From NCBI GenBank assembly GCA_017544125.1, contig JAFYET010000141.1, positions 1 through 16,885 on the forward strand: DNA of 16,885 nucleotides. Direction: 5' to 3'. A program made the translations under genes and the position numbers. This document shows, in pieces, positions 7,490-14,342 of the stretch (position 1 is the stretch's first letter; each line of letters starts with the position of its first letter). Below the pieces are notes generated by a model. It was not told the DNA's origin. It did not search any database and worked only from the letters and a program-made list of their open reading frames with translations. The DNA is from Ruminococcus sp. (GTDB lineage Bacteria; Bacillota; Clostridia; Oscillospirales; Ruminococcaceae).

Positions 7490-7503
7490 TTACAATTTTG
7501 TAA
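7490..7503. promoter_or_regulatory. BceR-like response-regulator operator
   Basis: TTACA-ATTT-TGTAA is a perfect inverted repeat. It matches the known TnACA-N4-TGTAA consensus of BceR-family regulators that control BceAB transporters. It is centred about 62 bases upstream of the inferred start of the transporter operon. A further TTACA half-site lies 10 bases to the left (7480-7484). Confidence 0.75.
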
Positions 7504-7524
7504 TGCCAAGCCGCCCTCTCACAT

Positions 7525-7550
7525 AAAAATACCGCACATCGCTGTGCGGT
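7525..7550 (-). terminator. Intrinsic terminator of the beta-helix gene
   Basis: ACCGCACA (7531-7538) pairs with TGTGCGGT (7543-7550) over a four-base loop. On the minus strand A-T5 follows the stem. It lies 12 bases after the stop codon of the beta-helix gene, and between it and the transporter promoter is the BceR-like operator. Confidence 0.88.
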
Positions 7551-7562
7551 ATCTATCTTTGT

Positions 7563-9485
7563 TTATTCTTCCTGCTGCTGTTCTTCTTCATCTTCATCGC
7601 TTGCGATCACCTGCGCCACCGAATCCGATGATATCCTTATATCCATGTCAGCAATCTGCGATAAAGTATTGTCCTTCACCACGCCGTATGCACGGCTGCT
7701 GTGCAGGAATATGCCGTATCTGCCCATATCTGAAATGGTGTTGCCCGAGATGTTTTTAACAGATGATGTGTTGTTTAAAACTATCCCGCTGCCCTCGGTG
7801 CTGCTCACTTTGTTGCCGCTTATGTCGCCGCTGACAGATGAATTCTGGTTTATGTAGATGCCGCTGCCACCAAAGCCCGAAAGCTCGTTGTCTGTGATGC
7901 TTGCAGCCTTGCATTTAGTGTTCAGCACTATGCCCTGCTCGGTGCAGCTCTTTATCACATTGCCGGTAACATTGCCTGCCGATGCGCTGTCGTAAAGGTA
8001 TATGCCGTGCTTTTTGCATGAGCTTATGGTGTTGCCCTTGACGCTGCCTGCTGCCGAGTCTGTCATAATAAATATGCCGTTTCTCATAAAGCCGCTTATC
8101 TTGTTGTTCTCTATCTTTACACTCCTGCACCCGCTTGAAAGGAATATGCCGTCATACTTTTGCTTGTAGCTGTCCTTGGCGCTTACGGCTTTCTGGGTTA
8201 TGGTGTTGCCCGTGCAGGTGATGTTTCTTGCATCGTCTATGAATATGCCGTAGCCTGCGGTGGTTATCCTGTTGTTTTTGACCGTCACGCCGCTGATGTA
8301 GTAGTTTTTCTTGGGTATGGTCTTGTTGTCGCCGCCCTTGCAGGCCTTGTCAACATTCAGCCCGTGAACTCTTATGCCCTGTATCCTGTCGCAGTCCTTT
8401 GAATAGACTATGGTCATGGTGTTGTCGGCTATCACGCTGTTGACGTTGTATACTATGCTCTTTTTGTAAGCCTTCTTGCCGTCAAACACGGTGGTGTACA
8501 TCGAGTCTATCTTGCTGCCTGAGCCTGCAAACTTGGCATTCTCAAAAAGTATGCCGCCGCCTGCGTTCACTATCTTGTTTCTTGCTATGGTGCAGTTGGT
8601 GTAGTTGAGGGCTATTATAGCCTCCTCCTGCAAATTGGTGAATGTGTTGTCGGTTATCTTTATCTTGTCGTGGTAAGCCCCTACAAGCTGTGAGTGTGTG
8701 CCCACCCCTCGTGAAACGTTTGTGAACTTGCAGTTTGTTATCTCAATGTTCTTGCTGGGCGTGCCGTCAAGGTAGCAGCACTTGTATGCCTTGCTGCTGC
8801 ACGGAATGTCTATCTGTATGCACTCATAATGCCCCTTGCCTAAATAGTTTATGGGCTTGAAGTCCCTGAAGGTGCATTTTCTTATGTAAAGCCCGTTTAT
8901 CGCCGCAGTTTCTACCTGGTGGCAGGCGTAGTTGCCGCCCTTTATCGTCATGCCCTCCAATGTCACATTCTTTGCGTGGGCAAGACGGAATGGCGTCGCC
9001 TTGTTCTTGTTGTTGCCTACCCATGTGCCGCCCTTTATCTTGACGTTCACGCAGGAGGTGTAGCCCTTTGCCTTCTTGCTTGAATTGAATTCATCAACGC
9101 CCTTGTATTTGCCGTTTGTGCCGAGTATCAGCAGGTTGTGGAAGGTCTTGTCGCTTTTGAGCGTGCAGCCTGTCACATCAAGGGTGGTGTTTGAAAACAT
9201 ATGCAGCGTCCTATCCAGCACATAAGTGCCCTTAGGCACCTTGACGGTGTATATGGTCTTTTCCTTCGCCGCCTTTTTTGAGGCTTTGAGCAGCGCATCA
9301 TCAAGCGCCTTGCCTATCTTCGCCCCGTCCTTGACTTTGAGCTTTATTACTTTTGATTTCGATGCTGCCTGTGCGGTCATCACCGTGCTTATGGGCAGCG
9401 TGTCTGTCACCTGCGGTGCTGCCGCCGCTATCATCGCCGAGGCTATGAGAACACAGCCCGTGCGTTTAAATATGTTCCATTTCAT
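7563..9485 (-). CDS. Secreted parallel beta-helix (pectate-lyase-like) protein
   Basis: This 640-residue protein has a clear signal peptide: KWNIFKR, a hydrophobic core, and a probable AQA|A cleavage after residue 40. A pectate-lyase-type N-cap follows (VKVPKGTYVLDRTLHMFSNTTLDV), then many right-handed beta-helix rungs with the NxI/NxIxxxxxxGI pattern (for example NNRITTAGYGIFIDD, GNTITQ, ENNKISGFMRNGIFI, GNTISSCKKHGIYLYD) up to about residue 620. The C-terminus is a short acidic and glutamine-rich tail (DEDEEEQQQEE). No dockerin, sortase motif or identifiable lyase residues were seen, so polysaccharide binding or cleavage at the cell surface is only inferred. The ATG at 9485 is preferred over 9509: the latter would lie 9-16 bases after the inferred transcription start and has no binding site, whereas GGGTGA precedes 9485. 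Confidence 0.82.
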   Translation of the reverse strand: MKWNIFKRTGCVLIASAMIAAAAPQVTDTLPISTVMTAQAASKSKVIKLKVKDGAKIGKALDDALLKASKKAAKEKTIYTVKVPKGTYVLDRTLHMFSNTTLDVTGCTLKSDKTFHNLLILGTNGKYKGVDEFNSSKKAKGYTSCVNVKIKGGTWVGNNKNKATPFRLAHAKNVTLEGMTIKGGNYACHQVETAAINGLYIRKCTFRDFKPINYLGKGHYECIQIDIPCSSKAYKCCYLDGTPSKNIEITNCKFTNVSRGVGTHSQLVGAYHDKIKITDNTFTNLQEEAIIALNYTNCTIARNKIVNAGGGILFENAKFAGSGSKIDSMYTTVFDGKKAYKKSIVYNVNSVIADNTMTIVYSKDCDRIQGIRVHGLNVDKACKGGDNKTIPKKNYYISGVTVKNNRITTAGYGIFIDDARNITCTGNTITQKAVSAKDSYKQKYDGIFLSSGCRSVKIENNKISGFMRNGIFIMTDSAAGSVKGNTISSCKKHGIYLYDSASAGNVTGNVIKSCTEQGIVLNTKCKAASITDNELSGFGGSGIYINQNSSVSGDISGNKVSSTEGSGIVLNNTSSVKNISGNTISDMGRYGIFLHSSRAYGVVKDNTLSQIADMDIRISSDSVAQVIASDEDEEEQQQEE

Positions 9486-9531
9486 TTCTGTCACCCGCTT
9501 TAAGTGCATATTTCACAAATTTATTAACAAT

Positions 9532-9560
9532 ATTATAACACATTATATTCAAAAAATCAA
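9532..9560 (-). promoter_or_regulatory. Promoter of the beta-helix gene
   Basis: On the minus strand TTGATT (9560-9555) and TATAAT (9537-9532) are 17 bases apart. A start near 9525 gives a leader of about 40 bases to the ATG at 9485. It is back to back with, and overlaps, the promoter region of the divergent gene at 9627. Confidence 0.65.
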
Positions 9561-9588
9561 TAGGCAATTGAGCCAAATATGCTACAAT
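9561..9588 (+). promoter_or_regulatory. Probable promoter of the tocopherol-cyclase-like gene
   Basis: There is an extended -10 box, TGC-TACAAT (9580-9588), with a weak TAGGCA (9561-9566) 16 bases upstream. The start would be near 9595, about 32 bases before the ATG at 9627. Confidence 0.5.
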
Positions 9589-9626
9589 GTTTTTGACAGT
9601 TAACAAAATGGAAGGAGGCTATCTCT

Positions 9627-10478
9627 ATGAAAGACGAATTCGGCGGCTATTATTTCAAAGCTCAGGACAGCGGCAAGACACTTGCCGTCATAGTCGCATT
9701 TCACCGCTCAAAGGGCTGCGAGAGCGCATCTGTGCAGATCATAAGCGATGACGGCGTGTGGGCTGCAAACTACCCCGAGGGCGGCTACCGAAAGAGCAGG
9801 AAAGGCTTTCGCATAGCCCTTGATAAAAACATCTTCACCGAAAAGGGTATGCGCCTTGATATCGACCGTGACGGGCTGCGGGTCACAGGCAGGCTGCGCT
9901 TCGGTGAGCTTACCCCCATAAGGTATGACATCATGGGGCCTTTCACCGCCGTGCCTTTTATGGAGTGCAGGCATACGGTAGTCAGTATGCGCCACAGCGT
10001 TGACGGCTGCATCTGCATAAACGGCGAGAGGTACGCTTTCAAAAATGCCCTCGGCTATATCGAGGGCGACAGGGGCTATTCCTTCCCGAGTGTCTATGCC
10101 TGGACGCAGTGCCTGTTTGAGGGCGGCTCGCTTATGCTGAGCGTGGCGGATATACCCATAGGGCATATTCATTTTACCGGCATTATCGGCGTGGTGTATC
10201 TTGACGGCAAAGAGCACCGCATAGCCACCTATTTAGGCGCAAGACCGGTGAGCATAAAAGGCGGCAGGGTCGTTGTCAGGCAGGGGAAATATACGCTCAC
10301 CGCACAGCTGATCGAAAAGCACCCCCACCCCCTCGCAGCCCCCGTTGCAGGCGAAATGCGCCGCACCATACACGAAAGCGCCTCATGCACTGCAAGCTAC
10401 AAGCTGACAAAGGGCGGCAAAACACTTCTTGACATCACCAGCGACAGGGCTACCTTTGAATACGAATACCCCTATTAA
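9627..10478 (+). CDS. Tocopherol cyclase-like domain protein, 283 residues
   Basis: The protein resembles the tocopherol-cyclase-like family found in many Firmicutes. It starts with GGYYFKAQ (6-13), has alternating beta-strands throughout, and carries the GYIEGDRGYSFP...AWTQ motif (143-161) that is the family's most recognisable block. Plant homologues close the chromanol ring of vitamin E. An obligate anaerobe without tocopherol synthesis must use it otherwise, perhaps in binding or cyclising a lipid-like molecule, but the role is unknown. There is no signal peptide. The ATG follows AAGGAGG (9612-9618) with 8 bases of spacing. The stop codon is overlapped by the first bases of repeat copy 2. 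The family call is from motif memory and is moderately sure. Confidence 0.72.
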   Translation: MKDEFGGYYFKAQDSGKTLAVIVAFHRSKGCESASVQIISDDGVWAANYPEGGYRKSRKGFRIALDKNIFTEKGMRLDIDRDGLRVTGRLRFGELTPIRYDIMGPFTAVPFMECRHTVVSMRHSVDGCICINGERYAFKNALGYIEGDRGYSFPSVYAWTQCLFEGGSLMLSVADIPIGHIHFTGIIGVVYLDGKEHRIATYLGARPVSIKGGRVVVRQGKYTLTAQLIEKHPHPLAAPVAGEMRRTIHESASCTASYKLTKGGKTLLDITSDRATFEYEYPY

Positions 10479-10760
10479 ATGCATAATGCATAATTCATAA
10501 TGCATAATTATTGTATATTGTATTATCCGCTGTAGCGGATAATACGAAAGTTTCGCTTCGCAAAACTTTCCCTTGCGGGCGATATGATGCCCATTCGGGC
10601 GTGTTATCGTGCGTTAGCTGCTAAGGCTACAGTTTATAGAATTATCAATATCAAAGATAAACCCCGAGGAAATCAGTCGTTTTCTCGGGGTCAATTATTT
10701 AAATCCGTGCGGCGCAGCCGCACACCTTAATTATGCATTATGAATTATGCATTATGTATT
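10478..10760. repeat. Mosaic repeat copy 2, filling the gap between two convergent genes
   Basis: The left arm (10478-10509) starts on the last base of the upstream stop codon. The right arm (10729-10760) is its inverse complement with one mismatch and ends 4 bases before the EAL gene's stop codon. Inside are GTATTATCCGC-TGTA-GCGGATAATAC (10520-10545, perfect), a GAAAGTTT/AAACTTTC hairpin (10546-10571), a TGCGGGCGAT...GCCCATTCGGGC block shared with copy 1, and GTGCGGC-GCA-GCCGCAC (10708-10722). A terminator-like hairpin lies at 10661-10691. No gene is seen in it. Confidence 0.88.
10657..10691 (-). terminator. Hairpin inside repeat copy 2, probable terminator of the EAL gene
   Basis: ACCCCGAGGAAA (10661-10672) pairs with TTTTCTCGGGGT (10680-10691), twelve pairs with one G-T. 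On the minus strand TTTATCTTT follows. It lies about 75 bases after the EAL gene's stop, with the repeat arm between, so it would act on transcripts that have read through the arm. Confidence 0.6.
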
Positions 10761-10764
10761 AAAA

Positions 10765-12543
10765 CTATGCATTATCAGAGAACAACTTCTTGCTGTAATG
10801 CTCCCGCTCCTCCTCCGTCTCGCAGGCACGGATGGGCTGACCGCCGTTTATGCGGAATATCATCGAATCAAGCGGCTCGGGGCGGTGGAAGAGATACCCC
10901 TGCGAAAGCTCGCAGCCTATCTCCAGCAGAAACTCTCTCTGCCCCTCTGTCTCCATGCCCTCTATCAGCGTGTGAACGCCCAGCTCCTTGGCAACGCCCA
11001 CCATGGCTTTGAGTATGCGCCTGTTAGCGCCGTTTCTTATGTCAAGCCCCTTTAAAAGCTCCATGTCGAATTTGATAAGGTCAAACTCAAAGCGGCTGAA
11101 TACATTGAGTGATGAATAGCCGCTGCCGAAGTCATCAAGCCACAGGTAGAAGCCGCTCTCACGCAGCTTTTGCAGCTGTGCGTGGAACTTCTCGGTGGCG
11201 GTGGCAATGTCCTGCTCGGTTATCTCAATTATGAGCAGCCTCTTGCCATTAGATGTCGGTACGCCGTGCTTTGTATACATATCCTCCAGCACTGCGGGAA
11301 TGTCAACATAGTCAAAATCCTGCGCTGCGAAGTTTACCGACACGGGCATCAGCGGGAAGCCCGCTTTCTGCCTTGAAGGTATCTCCCTGCACACCTGCTC
11401 AACCATGTAAAGGTCGAGCTTGTAAAGCAGGTGGTATTTTTCAAGCACGGGTATGAATTCATCGGGCGTAATAATGCCACGCACGGGGTCTACCCAGCGG
11501 GCTAAAGCCTCAAAAGCCGATATCTTGCCCGTTTCCACCCTTGTTATGCCCTGGTAGAATACCTTTATCCAGCCGTTTTCAATGGCGTTGTCAAAGTTCT
11601 CGATTATGTAGCGCTGCTGCCAGTATTTGTCGTCAGCCTCGTATGAGAAGTAGCGGTATACTGCATTGAGGTCGCTGCCTATGCGCTTTAGGGCGTTCTT
11701 TGCGTGGTCGAGCGCCTCTGTCACCCGAAGCTCGCCCTCCAGCGGGCAGATGCCGTATTTGAGCCCCGTGGTGTTGCCCATAGCGCCCTGCTTTATGCCC
11801 TCGTTGACCCGCAGTATGCGGGCTGTCGTCTCCTCCTGCCCGTGGAATGCGTCAAGCACTATAAAGTGATCGTCAGCCCCACGCATTATAAGCGCCTGCG
11901 GGAACTCTTTCTTTATCATCTTAACTACCAGCTGCAAAAGCTCGTTGCCCGCCGCAAAGCCGTACTGGTTGTTGTAAAACTGCATCGAGTTTACATCTGT
12001 GAAAATAAGCACGGGTGTCTTGCCGCTGCTCTTTATCACACGCACCCTCTCGCCGCCGTATCTGTAAAGGTAGTTGAGGTTCGGCAGGTCTGTGAGCTTG
12101 TCGGTGTAGAAATAGTCTTTCTGCTGCTCGATATAGGTTCTTGTAAACACATCGACCTCGCACGGTACAGAGGTTATGTCAAAATACCCCACCTCAAGCA
12201 GCTCCGTACCGTCTGACATCGGCAGCCGCCTGCCTACCGAGTATATCAGCCTCTCATCGCCGTCAAAGGTCAGCCTGCTGCGGTATACGATGTTGTAATC
12301 ATTCCTGCCCAGCACAAAGTCCTCCACCGCCTTTGTGACCTTGCCCACATCGTCGGGGTTGAGCCTTTCAAACATCGCACCCTGCAAATACTCGATGAGC
12401 TCATCATGCCCAAGCTCCATAAGCTCGCAGAAGCCGTCGCTCACCAGCAGCGGAACAGGCTTGCCGCCTTCCACCTGATAATACGCCAGAGGTATCTTTT
12501 GCCTCTCATATGCTTCCCTGCATTCGGGTAAAAACTCATACAT
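10765..12543 (-). CDS. PAS-like / degenerate GGDEF / EAL protein, predicted c-di-GMP phosphodiesterase
   Basis: In this 592-residue cytoplasmic protein a PAS-like sensor domain (about 20-125) is followed by a GGDEF domain (about 145-300) whose active motif is GADDH (222-226), so no diguanylate cyclase activity is expected. The EAL domain (about 310-565) keeps every known catalytic and metal residue: E345 (FEAL), N404 (SVNF), E440 (IEITE), D470/D471 (LDDFGSG), K491 (IKFD), E528 (EGMET) and Q548 (QGYLF). It should therefore hydrolyse cyclic di-GMP, with the GGDEF domain perhaps sensing GTP. There is no membrane segment. The ATG at 12543 has GAGGTG 8 bases upstream; the in-frame GTG at 12558 does not. 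A perfect consensus promoter and a leader hairpin precede it. It is transcribed alone. Confidence 0.93.
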   Translation of the reverse strand: MYEFLPECREAYERQKIPLAYYQVEGGKPVPLLVSDGFCELMELGHDELIEYLQGAMFERLNPDDVGKVTKAVEDFVLGRNDYNIVYRSRLTFDGDERLIYSVGRRLPMSDGTELLEVGYFDITSVPCEVDVFTRTYIEQQKDYFYTDKLTDLPNLNYLYRYGGERVRVIKSSGKTPVLIFTDVNSMQFYNNQYGFAAGNELLQLVVKMIKKEFPQALIMRGADDHFIVLDAFHGQEETTARILRVNEGIKQGAMGNTTGLKYGICPLEGELRVTEALDHAKNALKRIGSDLNAVYRYFSYEADDKYWQQRYIIENFDNAIENGWIKVFYQGITRVETGKISAFEALARWVDPVRGIITPDEFIPVLEKYHLLYKLDLYMVEQVCREIPSRQKAGFPLMPVSVNFAAQDFDYVDIPAVLEDMYTKHGVPTSNGKRLLIIEITEQDIATATEKFHAQLQKLRESGFYLWLDDFGSGYSSLNVFSRFEFDLIKFDMELLKGLDIRNGANRRILKAMVGVAKELGVHTLIEGMETEGQREFLLEIGCELSQGYLFHRPEPLDSMIFRINGGQPIRACETEEEREHYSKKLFSDNA

Positions 12544-12566
12544 CGCCCTGCACCTCACTTATACCA

Positions 12567-12598
12567 AAGGCTACACCGCAGTATCGAGGTATAGCCTT
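12567..12598 (-). promoter_or_regulatory. Leader hairpin upstream of the EAL gene
   Basis: On the minus strand AAGGCTATACC (12598-12588) pairs with GGTGTAGCCTT (12577-12567), eleven pairs with one G-T and a ten-base loop. It begins about 12 bases after the inferred transcription start and ends about 10 bases before the ribosome binding site (12557-12552). No T-run follows, so it is not a terminator. It does not match the c-di-GMP riboswitch consensus I remember. Confidence 0.6.
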
Positions 12599-12617
12599 AA
12601 CAAATTCATCTGCGCTT

Positions 12618-12646
12618 ATTATATCACATCAGACAAATAATGTCAA
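12618..12646 (-). promoter_or_regulatory. Perfect sigma-A consensus promoter of the EAL gene
   Basis: On the minus strand TTGACA (12646-12641), a 17-base spacer, and TATAAT (12623-12618) match the consensus at all twelve positions. The inferred start is near 12611, giving a leader of about 68 bases. Confidence 0.88.
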
Positions 12647-12702
12647 TATATGAAAAAGTTTCATTTTCTTAACCGGCATTCGCCCCCTCCGCAGGGGCGT
12701 GT

Positions 12703-12739
12703 AAACAAAAACACCGCACGCTTTCCTTCGTGCGGTGTT
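12703..12739 (-). terminator. Intrinsic terminator of the 68-residue hypothetical gene
   Basis: AACACCGCACG (12710-12720) pairs perfectly with CGTGCGGTGTT (12729-12739) over an eight-base loop. On the minus strand TTTTGTTT overlaps the stem's end. It starts 5 bases after the stop codon. A second small hairpin, CGCCCC/GGGGCG, follows at 12681-12699. Confidence 0.88.
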
Positions 12740-12743
12740 TAAT

Positions 12744-12950
12744 TCACATCGTCATTTTGCCTGTGGGGGGAGAAATGTCTCTCCTCATCTCGGGCTGCTG
12801 CCTTTCGGCCGCCATAGGTTCGGTCTGTGCCGCTCTTGCGGCGCTTAATTCTCTTACTGCCTTGAGCATTCTTTCTACGCTGCTTTCAGGGGCTCTCGGC
12901 ACGTTCTGCCCAAGCACTCTGAGTGCGGCATCTATAGTTCTTTCGTTCAT
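12744..12950 (-). CDS. Hypothetical protein, 68 residues
   Basis: I do not recognise this protein. It has one predicted helical half (NERTIDAALRVLG, then SSVERMLKAVRELSAARAA, about residues 24-42) and a disordered, Arg/Gln/Pro-rich tail ending PPTGKMTM. There is no membrane segment or cysteine. The ATG at 12950 has a weak GGAAAGTGAG binding region upstream. The frame can be extended to a GTG at 12980 and an ATG at 12971, but neither has a binding site. A strong dedicated terminator just after the stop supports a real gene. About 120 bases upstream lies the bipartite element also found before the 552-residue gene, suggesting shared control. Confidence 0.65.
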   Translation of the reverse strand: MNERTIDAALRVLGQNVPRAPESSVERMLKAVRELSAARAAQTEPMAAERQQPEMRRDISPPTGKMTM

Positions 12951-13009
12951 GATAGTCTCACTTTCCTGCATATATTGCACTTTCGGTTTGTTTTCGTTTT
13001 CGGTTTGAT

Positions 13010-13066
13010 TTAAGGCTCAGCCGCCTCCGGAGCTTTGGGCTTTGCCTTGTTTTCTTGCGCTTTCAT
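13010..13066 (-). CDS. Possible 18-residue leader peptide
   Basis: An ATG at 13066 opens the short frame MKAQENKAKPKAPEAAEP, closed by TAA near 13010. The GGGGG of the bipartite element lies 7 bases upstream and could act as a weak ribosome binding site. The frame differs from that of the 68-residue gene, so this is not an N-terminal extension of it. The peptide is Lys/Ala/Pro/Glu-rich, without a run of one regulatory amino acid. It may be chance. Confidence 0.25.
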   Translation of the reverse strand: MKAQENKAKPKAPEAAEP

Positions 13067-13069
13067 AAG

Positions 13070-13099
13070 TAATACCCCCGAAACCTTTGACCGGGTGCA
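13070..13099 (-). promoter_or_regulatory. Bipartite upstream element, copy A (upstream of the 68-residue gene)
   Basis: Read on the minus strand it is TGCACCC-N9-TTTCGGGGGTATTA. The two blocks (7 and 14 bases) and the 9-base gap recur exactly at 16047-16076 before the 552-residue gene, while the gap sequences differ. GGGTAT within it resembles the -10 box of sigma-B/sigma-F-type promoters, but no known -35 box fits. An operator is equally possible. Confidence 0.6.
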
Positions 13100-13330
13100 T
13101 AAAATACACGAAAATTTTCGTACATTTTCTTGTTTTTATATCTATCTTATATGCAATATTTTGTTTTATGATATAATTTATTCTACATCATATATTTTAC
13201 ATCATAAATAGCACAGGTATAAAGCGAAACTGTAAAATAATTGTTAAATCTTATTCCAAAAGTTTGCGCCGCACACATTATAAAACAAATGTTCTACGTG
13301 GAACATTCTTCCCGTGCGGCGTATACTGTG
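13100..13330. other. AT-rich intergenic stretch with palindromes, no gene seen
   Basis: The stretch is very AT-rich and has no credible open reading frame. It holds a perfect 14-bp palindrome, ACGAAAATTTTCGT (13108-13121), just beyond the bipartite element. Near its right end, complementary GCCGCAC (13268-13274) and GTGCGGC (13314-13320) flank a parS-like palindrome. Confidence 0.6.
13290..13305. promoter_or_regulatory. parS-like palindrome (or AT-rich terminator stem of the HAD gene)
   Basis: TGTTCTACGTGGAACA agrees with the chromosomal parS consensus TGTTTCACGTGAAACA, the target of ParB/Spo0J, at 13 of 16 positions, and is one base from a perfect palindrome. It lies 25 bases after the HAD gene's stop. 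On the minus strand the AATGTTC/GAACATT stem is followed by TTGTTTTAT, so it could instead be a weak intrinsic terminator. Confidence 0.4.
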
Positions 13331-14212
13331 TTATTTTCCCTTGGCGCTCTGCTTGCATTCATAGCTGCGCTCTTCAAGCACCTCGTTTGCGGCGGTGCGG
13401 TCGATTATGGCTTTTATCAGCGTGTCGAGCGAGCTGCCCTCGGTGTAGTCGGCAGGTGCAAAGTAGCGTATGCGGTTCTCGCAAAACATTCTGCATACCT
13501 TTGATGTGTCCTGCGTTTCGTTATTGTAAACGCCGATAGAATGCCCGCCGTAGGAGTTTACCAGCTTCATGCAGGGAATGTCGGTGTCGCTGTCGCCGAT
13601 GTATACCATGTTGCGAAAAGGCACTCTTATGTCCTCGGGTGCGAAATACTCATTCACCCCGAAGTCATTCACATCGAGCACCCCCTTGCTTATTCGGAAG
13701 AGGAACTGGGTCTTGTTGGTGTAGTTTATCACCTGCGCAGGCCATACGGGCACATCCTTGTCATCAAACATAAACGAGCTTGCGTATATCTTCTCAAACG
13801 CCCCTGCCTTTGCAACAGATGTGCCCTCTATCATCTCCTTTAAGCCTGATGAGATGATGTAATGCTCGACTATAACGCCACGGCTCATGCCGTATTCACG
13901 CACCCGCTCGAACCACCCCTCCACCCCGGGGAAGAGTGTTACCCTTGCGCCGTAGTCACGCAGGCTCTTTCGGGTAAGCAGTATGCGCCCTCTTGCTTCG
14001 CTGACCATTTTGTACATATAGGCAAGGTTTGAGTCCATTTCGTTTGCTTCGGCAAGGTCGTTACATTCCTTCCAGAATGAGGGTATGTCCCCGTCATATA
14101 CCTCCTGAATATACCCCTGCGCCTGCATATCATCAGGCGAGAGCGTCTTGTCAAAATCATAGCACACCGCCAGCACCGGCAGCCTGCCCTTTACCCTTCT
14201 CTCCGAAGCCAT
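13331..14212 (-). CDS. HAD-superfamily phosphatase, phosphoserine-phosphatase-like
   Basis: This 293-residue cytoplasmic HAD hydrolase has motif I DFDKT (19-23, nucleophile D19 and acid D21), motif II S121/S122 (YIISSG), motif III K167 (NKTQFLF) and motif IV GDSDTD (206-211). An insertion between motifs I and II (about 24-115) would form a helical cap, as in the phosphoserine phosphatase-like group. The substrate cannot be told. The ATG at 14212 follows GGAGGG with 7 bases of spacing, and a good sigma-A promoter lies just upstream. It is transcribed alone, on the same strand as its neighbours. The basic C-terminal tail (ECKQSAKGK) is unremarkable. Confidence 0.88.
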   Translation of the reverse strand: MASERRVKGRLPVLAVCYDFDKTLSPDDMQAQGYIQEVYDGDIPSFWKECNDLAEANEMDSNLAYMYKMVSEARGRILLTRKSLRDYGARVTLFPGVEGWFERVREYGMSRGVIVEHYIISSGLKEMIEGTSVAKAGAFEKIYASSFMFDDKDVPVWPAQVINYTNKTQFLFRISKGVLDVNDFGVNEYFAPEDIRVPFRNMVYIGDSDTDIPCMKLVNSYGGHSIGVYNNETQDTSKVCRMFCENRIRYFAPADYTEGSSLDTLIKAIIDRTAANEVLEERSYECKQSAKGK

Positions 14213-14243
14213 AGCTTATCCCTCCGTAAATGTATTTTTTATG

Positions 14244-14272
14244 ATTATAGCATACTTTTTGTGTTTTTTCAA
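14244..14272 (-). promoter_or_regulatory. Sigma-A promoter of the HAD gene
   Basis: On the minus strand TTGAAA (14272-14267), a 17-base spacer and TATAAT (14249-14244), with TGC before the -10 box. The start would be near 14237, about 25 bases before the ATG. It directly follows the terminator of the upstream gene. Confidence 0.82.
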
Positions 14273-14284
14273 CCGCAAAAGCGC

Positions 14285-14320
14285 AAAAAGAGGCACCGTT
14301 TTTTTAAACGATACCTCTTT
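14285..14320 (-). terminator. Intrinsic terminator of the 552-residue gene
   Basis: AAAGAGGCACCGTTT (14287-14301) pairs with AAACGATACCTCTTT (14306-14320), fifteen pairs with two mispairs that become G-T on the minus-strand RNA. On the minus strand the stem ends in five T. It lies 22 bases after the stop codon. Confidence 0.88.
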
Positions 14321-14342
14321 GTTATTATTCTTGCGTCAGCGC

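Noticed and set aside
12543..12611. c-di-GMP riboswitch before the EAL gene
   Set aside because: The leader is too short (about 68 bases) and lacks the conserved GEMM-type core; it shows only one simple hairpin.
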